Position numbers and translations under genes: made by a program
Shown here: one piece after another, positions 46,570-58,058 of the stretch
Layout: each line of letters opens with the position of its first letter
Position numbering within the stretch: position 1 is the first letter of the stretch
The notes under the pieces: model-generated
Databases searched by the model: none
What the model was told of the DNA's origin: nothing
Seen by the model: the letters and a program-made list of their open reading frames with translations, nothing else
From: Cryptomeria japonica
Taxonomy: Eukaryota; Streptophyta; Pinopsida; Cupressales; Cupressaceae
Length of the DNA stretch: 64,000 nucleotides
Reading direction: 5' to 3'
NCBI RefSeq assembly: GCF_030272615.1
Contig: NC_081413.1
Location: 562,047,010 to 562,111,009, forward strand

Positions 46570-48787
46570 GTGAACACTTTGTTGCTAATTACAGGGCAAA
46601 ACAGATTTTTTCAAGAAAGTTTCTTAAAGCAACAAATCCGTTTACCAACATATTCTTTAGGTGCTGTCAATGTTACTTTGCAAATGCCGACGCCGCCTCA
46701 TCAGAGGTCACCCTCACTTGTATTGCTGACTGCAATGTCGGCAACATGTAGCATGCAAACATCCTCTAGTGCATGTCATATTGGCCCACCCACTATTGGT
46801 AGATCCCTCTTTTTCTCTATCTTCTATCATGTGTTTATTTCCCTTCAAGCGTTCTTTCTTGAATTCTAATGCCATTTCATAGTGGATTCATTTTTTGCAA
46901 GAGGAGATGCACATGAGGATGTCCCATAGGTGACTACTGCTGATAACATAGCATCGTTTCCTGGATCTTCTCGTATTGCTAGTACGGGAACATTGCAGGC
47001 CACATTCATGGTGAGCGACGAAGAAATGCTTCCCTTAAAGATACAAAAGGTTCCAGGTACTTTAAAAATATTATTATATATACTCTAATTGTAATTTACT
47101 TTATGATCACTCGTTTTGGACTAATATTGATCCCATGAATTTTTTGCAGGAAATGAAATTTTCTATAAACATCTTAGTGACATTGCATTGCAGATATTTT
47201 GGCCCACCATACATAAAAGGTGGTACACCATATGTGAACTAACCCTTATCCACTTTTGATTTCATATCATTGCTAGAATACTTTTCCTTTGATCCATTTC
47301 TTGAAGTGTAATAAATGTAGCTTCAGTTCATTTCTGAATCTAACAGGTTTGTTTTTGCTTTAAAAGGTGGAATGACCAAGAAAAAAGGTTAAAAGATGAA
47401 TTGACAAACCAAATGGTTGACTAGTTTGGAAATGTCACCTTTGACAAAACCAAGCTCCTTGAAAAAGCTGGCACATATCTAAAGTATGTGAGGGACCAAT
47501 ACAGGACCCATTTGGAGAGGAACCTAAAGTACGATCATCCCCCCATGATTCCAGAGAGGGAGTAGAAGGACCTAATTTTGGATGCCAAGGAGAGAATTGA
47601 AAGAAAAAAAGGAAATACACCAGTAGACACCATAAGAAGGTACGAGATACTATTAAGAATGTAATTATGTACTAATTAATTACTCTTTATATTTATATTA
47701 TCTAACATATTTCAAACTTTTTATACACTGAGTGACACGTCAAAGGCAACCGAGGCAAGGCAAGAAAAGCACGGGCAACACAAACTCCGCTCTGGTGGTT
47801 ACATGAAATTTGCTACACAAATTGTAAGTATCTCATGTAAACTCCCATATTATCTCAAAATTTTAATAAATTGCAAACATTTTTTTTGTATCAAACAATG
47901 CAAGCAAAATTCATGGTACCAAGCAAAAATGCAGGGCTCTGAATTCAATAGAGCGTCCACAGAAAATGACAAGAGAATTGCCTACCAGCAAGGCTATTCA
48001 GCCGTGGTTGATCGGCTATGAGAATTGAGTGGGCATACACAACATTCGAGTGCATCCATCACACAGGTAAATATGGTAAATGGAAGTTGTTTCAAATTGA
48101 ATACTTTACCAGTAATCTAATTGATGTTGAGTTCCAACATAAAGTGACTATATTTGTTTTAAATAAGCAAGCAATGATAAGAATGTGCATGTCATTGGAA
48201 TGCAGCCTGCTAATTGTGAAACACCACCTGCACATGAACATCCGGATGTGCATCCCAGTAGTGGAGGTATTCATTTGCTATTCAAATTTATTTATTTAGC
48301 TATTAATACAATTAAACATCTTAATTTGTAATTAGAGTAGTAATTAATGTAACCTTTCTTGTTAATATTTTAGAGCATGTAGTCCGTGGTGAGCAAGTGG
48401 AGCATGATCTGGGTACACAACCTCAAGAACGTGATGTTCCCCACTTAGGTGAAGAGGACCATGGTGTTCAGCATGTTGAGGTTGAGGCTACACAAAATTA
48501 TGTGGCCCCATCAGGTAAAGAGCACAACAATTATGTTCTCTAAATTAATGAAATACTTGTAACAATAATATTTTATTTTTTTTGAATTTAACCCATTTCT
48601 TTGTTATTGCAAAGGACCCCCCTTCGCTTCAGTGTCCTTGTCCTCAGTATAGGACTAGGCATACATTGAGATCACGAGTAGTTGGTGGAACATCTGCAGA
48701 GGGGGGAAATGATGAAGACACCGATGTTCCACTTAGTCTTTTCATAGCTTCAAAGAAAAAAACAAAGAAAGAAATGATTGTAATCTA
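46570..48787 (+). pseudogene. Ptta/En/Spm-like second gene of the CACTA-like element
   Basis: Exons in order: MPTPPHQRSPSLVLLTAMSA (46687) to a donor at 46799; ITTADNIASF-like and VSDEEMLPLKIQKVPG (about 46930-47058); IFYKHLSDIALQIFWPTIHK (47160-47220). Then comes RWNDQEKRLKDELTNQMVD (47368), FGNVTFDKTKLLEKAGTYLK, YVRDQYRTHLERNLKYDHPP and MIPERE, followed by KDLILDAKERIERKK, the hallmark region of the plant Ptta/En/Spm transposase family. Next are KHGQHKLRSGGYMKFATQI (47770), MQGSEFNRASTENDKRIAYQ (47930) and an acidic/His tail ending SLFIASKKKTKKEMIVI at 48787. Stops at 47424 and 47565 replace Trp codons. In En/Spm this kind of protein binds subterminal repeats and partners the TNPD protein. 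Confidence 0.7.
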
Positions 48788-49890
48788 ACTTATTTGATAA
48801 TGACTGATTTTTATGTGTTAGTGAATGTAATTATGTGCTAATTAATGGTTATGGATGATATGTGTTAATTAATATTGATGAATGTTGCGTGTTAATTAAT
48901 GTTAATCAATCTTATGTGTTAATGAACATTATGTGATATTAATGAATGAATGTTATATTTTATTAATGGTAGAAAGAATTAATGAATGAATGTTATAAGA
49001 TGTTAACGGGGAATTTAGAGTGATGTTAGGGGGGGGGAGGGGCCAAATGAGCTTCCACCTTCACATGGTTGGCCCTGTTAAGTAGAGAATATTAAACTAT
49101 TCTCGAAACCAAGCAAAGCTCAACAAGGTAACACACTTTTCAATATTTCATTATGTTGCACAGTTAATCTTATTGAATAATGTATATTGAATCTTAATTG
49201 CAAGGTCCAACAGAGCCAACACGAACAACAACACCATGATTTGCTAGGTATAATGAACTCCCATATTGTCGTGTCTTTACATGAACAATATGAGTTGCTT
49301 CTAGTGTTGATATCCATGGTGGGACTGCAAAAGTTATGAATATGCCTCATCCTTGTAAGTTTTTTTATTACAACTCCTAATTCTTGAGACTAAACTTTTT
49401 GTTCTTGATGTTTTTCACTAGTTGTCATAACCTCTGACTTTGATGCTTGTGCCTAATAGAACTAGATGTTTCTTGTATGCATACTTGGTCAAGGACTGCA
49501 TTATGATGCTATAGGGCTACAAACTAAGATTATTTATTGTATTGAGTTGCACATTTGACATGAGTTTCCCTATGACTGCTATGTACATTTATGTATATAC
49601 ACTATTTCTAGTCTGTATATTGATATTAATTTGGAGAAAATATTACAAAACTCAAAGTATTCTCCATAAGACTAGAAAAAAGCTCAGATAAATTTCTGCA
49701 GCGTTTTCTTACAATTACTTGTGATCATTTTTTTAGGAGTCCTGGTATCCATTTATAATAGTATGGATGCATACAAGCTTTGGACTCTTCAAAAGAAAGT
49801 TTGTTACAAACAACCGGTCATTTTCAAGAAGCGGTTATAAGTCCTTTTCAGCATCTGTGGCTTCCTCTGCTTTTTGTTCTGTTGCAACCT
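48788..49890. other. AT-rich region after the CACTA-like genes
   Basis: 48800-49010 has a degenerate repeat of TTAATGAATGTTATGTGTTAATT type. A run of nine G's (49029-49037) follows. 49085-49350 has short protein-like pieces with splice-like sites (VQQSQHEQQHHDLLGIMNSH) but no domain. No TAGTG-type CACTA terminus could be assigned with confidence. Confidence 0.4.
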
Positions 49891-49897
49891 CCTATAA

Positions 49898-52732
49898 CTA
49901 CTCCCGAGCATCTTCTTTCTGTCCCATATACTTATCTTTCCACTCCTGATACACATCATTAGTAGGCCAAGTAAAACTAGCAATCTTTTGTTTCATATCT
50001 TCTAGCCGCTTCCTAGTGACTTGTACATGCCCAATCTCTGTTTCTATGAAACCATAATGAGATTTCACTTTTTCAATTTCCTTAATTGTTTGGACAAATA
50101 AGGATGTGTCATCAGTACTAATAATCCGATTGATCCTTAGGGACAAATTGTGGTCCACCTCCTTTAACCAAGTCTTCTCTTCCTTTAGCTAGACAGGACC
50201 AATGAAACCTCCTGGAAACATTTCAAATTTATGATTTGCATATTCTTTCCTATAAAGTTGGGCTTTTCTTTTTATACCTGCTCCTTCCATTGAAAGAATA
50301 TTCATCTCTTTCATAAACTCACATGTGGACCTTAGATTGTCATTCTCTTCTACATCTGCATGGGAAGAACACATGAGCTCTAACTCTTTACCTCTAGGCA
50401 CCCACTTATTCAAGATTGGTTCCAAAGTGGCTTCTTCTTCTGCCAATTTGATCAAAATCTCAAGAATCCTCTTCATATTTATGTATACATTGGAGGTTTT
50501 GACTGAGTCAACAAACTTCAAGATGGTGGCTTTCACCTTCTCCTCATATTTGTTTGCATACAATGTCTGAGCTTGTTTCAATTTTTCCAACTCATGTTGG
50601 ACATTTTCAGGTAATTGGGAACTAGAAGGCATAGGAGAAGGGGAATATTCAATGATGGGACTAGTAGGAGGGGGTCTTGCTAGATAGGAGGCTATCATGA
50701 GTGTAGAAGATTCACTGGGATGATATTGACCTGCCAGTTGACTCTGGAGTCTAGCAGTTATGTTGTCTCTATTGGCTATTCCTTCTTTAGCATCATTGTA
50801 AGCTTTTAAAATAGTCTCCAACTTCAATTGGAGATTAGCCTTTTCTTGTGCCTCTTTCTCTGCCACCGCAACACTGAATTTTGCAGTCTCTAGGACTGTG
50901 CTTGTAGCTTCCACTACCCCTGTGTCTTGGACTCTTTTAAGTATCATGCCTCCTAAGAGGCTAGAATCTGATGCATCCTTCCTTCTTTTGTTTTCATCCT
51001 TCTTTAAAGACCACATGACAAGAGCAACATTCTCTTTGCTGAATGTCACTCCTTCCATAGGCTTTGTTTCTTTCCTCACTGCATCAACCACTAAGGCATC
51101 AACTATATCCTATTCAGGGAGAATCAACACACCAGCCTTTGCTACCATTTCTCTTCCTTTCTCAGGGGTGATTGCTTTGAACTCCTCCATCATTTCTTGC
51201 TTAACCTCTTCTTCTACCTGAGTTGTAATTTAAGAGGCTATTCACTTTTCCTCTGTTCACATCTAGTCTTGAATTGATCAATATTTTGCTTCCATAGAAA
51301 TTGTATAAAAGTTCCTGATGTGACAAAATAACTGTCAGCTAGGAATTCTTCACTAGCTTGCTTAATAGTAAGGTCCATTTCTTGGCCCTTTAACTCACCA
51401 TTACTCAAATCCATTTCAGCATTAGGTGGCTCTTCAAGCATCCCCTCTTGGGTCTTCTCATAGGTATAGGCAACCTCACCAAGACTCCATAACTGCGATA
51501 ATTGTTTAGCCACAACTTGTTCATCTCCAATGTGGATAGGAGACTGAGATGGAGAATATTGAGGCTCATCAGTTTCAATTTCCTTTCCCACTCTCTGCTT
51601 CTTAGGGGAATCCTGAATGTCAATGACATCTTCAATTTTCCTCTTCCCTTTTAAAGTGGAAGGCTCACCTGTCACAGGCATTATCACAGTGTACTTTGAC
51701 CTTTTGTGCATTACATAGTCACCATGTGGGATATCTCTAGCAAAGGCAGGCTTAGCCAATACCATCTTAGCCTTATCGGGCTCATTTTGCATTATGACCT
51801 CCCTCTTTTCTTTTAAGGTCTGCATGAGATCTTCAAAATAAAGAATCAGGAATTTTATTTTCTCCTCAAAAGGATCGAAGCTAGAAAGGGGGTCATAGCC
51901 AGTGTCAAATTGATGGATAAAATCAAGGGCTTTCTTATATGCTACCCACTTCTCCTTCCTCAGTTCTTGCTCATCTAAGTTGAATTCATTTCTAATTAGA
52001 TCTTCTAGGAACTAAAATTTATGTGGCCTACCTCTGCACACTGCTCTTTTTCCAAACATGCCATTGAAAAAATCCTCAGGGTTTGCACATCTTGACACTG
52101 CAGTAGACAACCTATATGGCTTAAATAATTCTTCAAAAAATATCCATGCACCCTTAGTGATCACAAAATGGTGAGTCATGGTAATAGTTGGGAAAATAGT
52201 CCCTTTACCTCTATTGGTTAGCTCTGCTTCTTGTACTCCCCCAATTTGTCTCAGGACTTCTACAATCCCTATCTTCAATGGGACCTGATAGGGTAGTAAA
52301 AAGGGGGTTCCTCTAAATCCAAACACTCTAAAAATAGTAAACACAGGGTACAAATATATGTCTCCCTAATTGTGAACAATCTTGATATCCTCTGCAAACT
52401 CCTTTGGTCTGAGAAACTCCAAAAGAGCCTTATGAATTCTAGGGTTTTCTCTACATAGAAGAATCCTAATTTTAGATGCAAAGCATCTATCAAACTTTAA
52501 ATAACTTACATCTTCTCTATCCCAAGATAGAACAACACTCCACAATTGAACTGGCATCTCCTCTTTATCCTTGACCTTAATCAGGTCTATCTCCTTTCCA
52601 AAATAATCAGCCCCTTTGACCAGAAACATATGCATTAACATGGAGTACCATACAAATGGCCTATCCATCTTACCATTTTTTATTCTTACTAGCCCTTTAT
52701 GAATTGTATCAGCAAGGTATGAGGCATAATCA
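49898..52732 (-). pseudogene. Large orphan frame, minus strand (~945 codons)
   Basis: Read leftward from 52732, where it is truncated at transposon copy C. The N-terminal part reads YASYLADTIHKGLVRIKNGK, FVWYSMLMHMFLVKGADYFG and VQLWSVVLSWDREDVSYLKF, then FGFRGTPFLLPYQVPLKIGI and WIFFEELFKPYRLSTAVSRC. The polar middle has basic KGKRKIEDVIDIQDSPKKQR (about 51640-51580). The C-terminal third is helical (EKEAQEKANLQLKLETILKA, RITRKR-like) ending near KYMGQKEDARE. Stops lie at 52366, 52012, 51238, 51106 and 50189, and one frameshift near 51230. The architecture, length and internal basic linker parallel the plus-strand frame at 42.7 kb, although obvious sequence identity is low. The family is not recognised. 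Confidence 0.6.
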
Positions 52733-55010
52733 AATGTACAATTAATACAATGTACTAACATAAATATATCAAAAACACTTAAAAGTTGTAATATAGAGAA
52801 CAATGGCGTACCTATGCCTGAGATGCTTCTTCAATGGAGTGAGGATGGATCACCAACAATGGAGAAATTGTCGCTATTACCTATACAAAAACGTTCAAAG
52901 ATTAAATGCAATTAATATAATGATAAGTATTGTATGTTAAAAATAATTAATTTTACATATCAAACAAAAGTGTACCGGATCCTGAGATGCTTCTCCAATG
53001 CATGGAGGAGGGTTCGCCATTGATGAAATAGGTATGGATATTTCCTATATGAAAAAATTATAAGATTATAATATATAACAAGTTCACATGTACGCGTTCA
53101 TATAATCATGAAATCAAGAAAATAAAGTAAAGATACATACCTCCACCCTCTCTGGATCCACGGGCGAATTAGGTGCATTCAACAAATCCACGTAGCTCAA
53201 TGGTCATTGTACAAGTAAAATAGACAAAAAAAACTAATCAATCTACAAACCCCAACTAATACTTGATTTCAACATTTTAAAACAAGTGTACAACTAAAAA
53301 TGTGTTCAATTACCTTCTTCCTACATTTTGGCATCTTCGAGGAATTCTTTTTCTTAGGATGAGCCCTAGATGCAACGGGGGTACCCTAAAAAAACAAAAT
53401 TAACATGAGATATTAGTATAGATAATAAATTAAATATTATTTTAAAAATCTAAAATGAAATGACTTGCATATTCCATCAAAATAATACAAAAAAAGGGTT
53501 GTACAAAATATGATACCGTATAGCCTTGTAGGCCAAAATCGATCACTGAGAGTGTGATGTCATCAATCTGGGACATTTGGTCTCCTATCAACACCTACAA
53601 ACCAAAAATTGGACCAAGCATTAAATATAGTTAGTATATCTTCTTTTTTTTGAATTCAATGTGTACTATTCTATTTTAACATGTTACAAAATTTATACCT
53701 CATGCATCGAAGTTGCAGCTATAGTAACTAGGGGAGGAGTATGGGATATCGCTACTACATCCTGAAATGCATATTATTTGTGTCAATTTAAATTGATGTA
53801 TAAATGAAATTCATTTATGTAATTACAAATTTAAAGTGACTGATAAAGAAAATGCTATGATTTCAAATCAACACACCTGTGTCTATCGCTCATGGGCAAA
53901 CACCATGTCCATCAACTCATCTGTCAGTGCGAAATCCTCAGTCATGGGGCTTGACATCTACTCCCACAAATCATGCACAGATGAGATGTGAATCCATCTA
54001 CACCAGATGCATCATCTATCCCCAATAAACTCACACACATATGATGGATGGGCTCTCTATCACCACCTAGAGCAACTAATGGCTCATCATCCAATACAAT
54101 ATGGTGTTCTAACGATGTCCCATGCTGGATGATGGCACCAGTCAACGTTGTGGCTGCCTAAATAGTCTGTAGCTCCATTGACTCTTTTAGCTCTACTGGG
54201 ACAATTTGATGCACCTTTGGTTTGGGTGCTAGGGGACAGTGACTCTCTGTGGGTAATCACCTACGGGCTCCAGGTCTATCTTGGGCAGAGCCACCACCTC
54301 TACCATGGAACTCTCTCATGTCAAAATAGTTTGGGTGCACATTGAGCACAAACTCACAATATATTTTTCTCAAAAAATATAATGGCACCTCGTAATTATT
54401 ACAAGGTGGATCATCAAAGACCATCCACCACCTCTACCAAAAAAGACTCTTCATCTACACATTGGTACACCAATGTACAGGAAACCTCTTTGCATTAAGA
54501 GGTAATGACTGATCAGTTTTGGGATCAATGAAAAGGGCACATGTTTGTTGTTTACAAATATTTTTATTTTTTACTCCCTTGTATGATAGCCCATCGGCAT
54601 AGAATTGATGACACCAATCCCTAAAGCTTCCCCATTTGGTAATTTGTGCGGAAACAACTATGGCATCACTAGCTAATGTTTCTAGGCTACTGGCGAGGGA
54701 TTGATGATGCTCAAGTTCAGATGTTTTCAATTTAACAATCAGTCTATTGATTAGACGTATTTTGTCCTAACTGATTAATTAATTGCTCCTGGGTTTCAAG
54801 TGTGAGGTCAAAAGGAGGAATTGGGGGTGTATCTTGTGGGTTTTCAAGAGGTGCATTTGGTTGTTCCTGGTGTGGATTAGAAGAATGTGGTTTTTGAAAC
54901 AAAAAATGAAAAAACCTAATCAAAATTAATGAAATTAAATTCAAAACTCAAAATAAATTGAACAAATGAGAAAGAAAGACAAAAATAAACAAAAACTAAC
55001 CTTGATCCAT
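52733..55010 (-). pseudogene. Transposon-associated multi-exon gene, copy C (3' truncated)
   Basis: The start is ATG at 55010; the first exon is just 10 bases (ATGGATCAAG) before a donor GTTAG. The second exon opens after an acceptor at about 54895 with a proline-rich leader (NPHQEQPNAPLENPQDTPPI) and a short coiled coil. It continues FRDWCHQFYADGLSYKGVKN, CALFIDPKTDQSLPLNAKR and RWWMVFDDPP (54428), then IYCEFVLNVHPNYFDMREFH, GRGGGSAQDRPGA and HMCVSLLGIDDASGVDGFTS with HLCMICGSRC. Small 3' exons match copy A as far as 52740, where the minus-strand orphan frame interrupts. Several stops and small indels (such as near 54160 and 54440) make it inactive. Function unknown. Confidence 0.65.
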
Positions 55011-55134
55011 AGTGTCTAGAGGAGAAATCTAGCACCCTGTTCATGATTTAGGAGAGAAAATGAAGAAAAAGCAAACTAAAAATGCTCTATTCATGGGATT
55101 ATTAGCACCCAATTTTTTTTAAAAAACTTTTTTT

Positions 55135-55388
55135 GACAAGCACCACGTACGCGATTCTTTTGGGATTATTAGCGCGTACGCGATCATTTTCCTATAAGTA
55201 GTGCATACGCACTCATTTTTCTAATGGTAGCACATACGCACTACCTTCTCTAGGCTCGGGAACAACAAACCTAAGTGCGTACGCGGTCATTTCAAATTTT
55301 AGAACCGCGTACACACTGCTTGTTTTTCCATGCTTTTTTGGGTGGTGTCCACTTTTATGACCACCATCTTTGTACAGATACCCGTACA
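55135..55388. repeat. GCGTACGC subterminal repeats and terminus of copy C
   Basis: Six or so related palindromic motifs lie within about 180 bases: CACGTACGCG (55144), GCGCGTACGCG (55171), GTGCATACGCAC (55201), GCACATACGCAC (55229), GTGCGTACGCGG (55276) and CCGCGTACACAC (55305). The outer end, 55341-55388, holds an inverted pair (GGGTGGTGTCC/ACCACC) and finishes ...ATACCCGTA. The same layout recurs at 57240-57533. Confidence 0.75.
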
Positions 55389-57110
55389 ACTAAAAATGTA
55401 CTCAATTATCTTCTTCCCATGTTTTGGCATCCTCAAGGAATTCTTTTTCTTAGGACGAGGCCTAGACGTGGAGGGGGTACCCTAAAAAACAAAATTTAAA
55501 TGAGATATTAGTACAAATAATATATTAAACATAATTTAAAAAATCTAAAATGAAATGACTTGCATATTCCATAAAAACAATACATAAAAAGGGTTGTACA
55601 AAATATGATACCGGATAGCTATGTAGGCCAAAATCGATCACTGAGAGCATGATGTCATCAATCTGGGACATTTGGTCCCCTGTCAATACCTACAAACCAA
55701 AATTTGGACCAAGAATTAAAGATAGTTAGTATATCTTGTAATATTTTTGAATTCAAAGTGTACTATTCTATTTTAACATGTTACAAAATTTATACCTCAG
55801 GCATCGAAGTTGCAGCTATAGTAACTAGGGGAGGAGTATGGGATACCGTTGTTACATCCTGAAATGCATATTCTTTGTCTCAATTTAAATCGATGTATAA
55901 ATGAAAATTCATTTATGTAATTACAAATTTATAGTGATTGATAAATAAAATTATATGAATTCAAATAAACACACCTGTGTCTTTCGTTGATGGTCAAACA
56001 CCATGTCCGTCAACTCATCTGTCAGCATGAAATCCTCAGGCGTGCGGGCCTAACATCTACTCTCATAAATCATGCATGGATGAAATGTGGATCCATATGC
56101 ACCGGCCGCATCATTTATCCCTCAGAAACTGACACACATATGCTGAATGGGCTCTCTATTGCCACCTGGAGCAACTAATGGCTCATCATCCCGTACAATA
56201 GGGTGTGCTAACCACATCCCATGCTGGATGATGGCACCAATCAATATTGTGGCTGCCTAAAGAGTCTATAGCTCCATCAACTCTTTCAACTCTACTGGGA
56301 AAACCTGATGCACCTTGGGTTTGGGTGCTAGGGGGCGACGACTCTCCAGGGCTACTTGCCTATGGGCTCCAGGCCTATCTTGGGCAGACTGCCACCTATA
56401 TCATGGTACTCTCTCATGTCAAGATAGTTTGGCCACACATTGAGCACAAAATCACAATATACTTTTCTTAAAAATTACAATGGCACCTCATAATTATTAC
56501 AAGGTGGATTATCAAAGACCATCCACCACCTTTGCCAAAAAAGATTCTTCATCTGCACATTGGTACACTAATGTATGGGAAGCTTCTTTGCATTAGTAGG
56601 TAATGAGTGACCAGTTTTAAGATCAACAAAAAGGGCACATATTTGTTGTTTACTAATATTTTTATTTTTGACTCCCTCGTATGATAACCCATCAATATAG
56701 TATTGATGATACCTATCCCTAAAGTTTCCCCATTTTGTAATTTGTGTGGAAACAACTATGGAACCACTAGCTAATGTTTCTAGGCTAGTGGTGAGGGATT
56801 TATGATGCTCAAGTTTGGATTTTTTCAATTTATCAATCAGTCTATTTATTTTAGATGTATTTTGCCCTAATTTACTAATTAATTGTTCGTGTGTTTCAGG
56901 TGTGCGGTCAAAAGGAGGAATGCGGGGTGTATCTTGTGGGTTTTCAGGAGGTGCATGTTGTTGTTCTTGTTGTGGATTATCAGAATCTGGTTTTTGAAAC
57001 AAAAAATAAAAAAACCTAATCAAAATTATTGAAATTAAATTCAAAATATAAATCAAATTGAACAAACGGGAAAGAGAGACAAAAATTAGCAAAAACTAAC
57101 CTTTATCCAT
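55389..57110 (-). pseudogene. Transposon-associated multi-exon gene, copy D (3' truncated)
   Basis: Same gene as copy C: ATG at 57110 in a 10-base first exon (ATGGATAAAG) followed by GTTAG. The second exon from about 56990 reads DNPQQEQQHAPPENPQDTPR, QLISKLGQNTSKINRLIDKL, ITKWGNFRDRYHQYYIDGLS, KQQICALFVDLKTGHSLPTN, then RWWMVFDNPP and YEVPL (about 56530-56490). The zinc-finger-like HLCMICGSRC region is degraded (56040-56100). The small exons run to the basic TPSTSRPRPKKKNSLRMPK (about 55490-55430), and the copy stops at the outer end of copy C. Stops and indels are frequent, so it is inactive. Confidence 0.6.
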
Positions 57111-57235
57111 AGTGTCTGGAGAAGTAATGAGGCACCCGTTCGTGGTTTGGAGGAGAAACGAGACACCCCATTTGTGGTTTGGCGAAGAAAATGGGGAAAA
57201 AATGTGACTGTCACGAGAAAGTAAGACCCAATTTT

Positions 57236-57533
57236 TTTTAAAACCTTTTTTTGATATGTACCGCATACACGGTCCTTTAGGGATTATTAGCGCGTAAGCA
57301 TTCATTTTCATATAATTAGCATGTACGCTCTCATTTTCCTATAGGTAGCACATACACGCTCCTTTTCCTAAAAGCAGCGCGTACATGCTACCTTTTCTAG
57401 GCTCGAGAACAACGGACTTGAGTGAGTACGCGGTGATTTCAAATTTTATAACCGTGTACACACTGCTTGTTTTTCCATTTTTTTTTGGGTGGTGTCTAAT
57501 TTTCTGACCACCATCTTTGTGCATATACCCGTA
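57236..57533. repeat. Decayed GCGTACGC-type repeats and terminus of copy D
   Basis: Motifs equivalent to those of copy C, with many CG to TG/CA changes: CCGCATACACGG (57261), GCGCGTAAGC (57290), GCATGTACGC (57319), GCACATACACGC (57347), GCGCGTACATGC (57378), GAGTACGCGG (57424) and CCGTGTACACAC (57452). The terminal 45 bases end ...ATACCCGTA like copy C. Confidence 0.7.
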
Positions 57534-58058
57534 TCATTTTGAATTGGGTATAGTGTATTCATCTCCTCTTTTTAATGTAAATTTCTTCAAGTGAAAATCG
57601 GCTTAGTGATTTCCCCCTTCCATGCGGTGAAGTTTATAAGCCCAAATTTTTCAGTTTACAATATTTAACCCTTGTACTTATAGAAAGGAATTAAAAAAGA
57701 TGCCAATAGGTTTGTGGCTATTTGTTTAGAATGCCAAAGGATTAAAGGAGTATGGAATTTGTCCAAGGATTACCCATGTCCAAGAATAAGCATAATTCCA
57801 TTTTGATGGAGGTTGATAGTCTTACCAATGTATCCCACTTCATACCAGGAAATCTAATAGATGGGGTGCCCACTATTGCCTACAAGTTTATACAGGAAAT
57901 ATTTAGATTGCGTGGACTACTTGAAAATATTTTATTATATAGAGACTCTAGATGACATCCAAATTCTGACAAACCTTGTTTGCAGCCCTTGGTACTCAAT
58001 TAAACATTAACTCTACTTATCATAGAGAGATATATGGAAAAATAGAAAGGGTCAATGA
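57534..58058 (+). pseudogene. Ty3/gypsy integrase fragment, second copy
   Basis: This matches 4494-5000: same leader, then MEFVQGLPMSKNKHNSILME, VDSLTNVSHFIPGNLIDGVP and TIAYKFIQEIFRLRGL, then frameshifted to YHREIYGKIERVN. It breaks at GGGTCAA, where the LTR at 58059 starts; the copy at 5000 continues through this point. So the fragment was the landing site of the next element. Confidence 0.8.
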
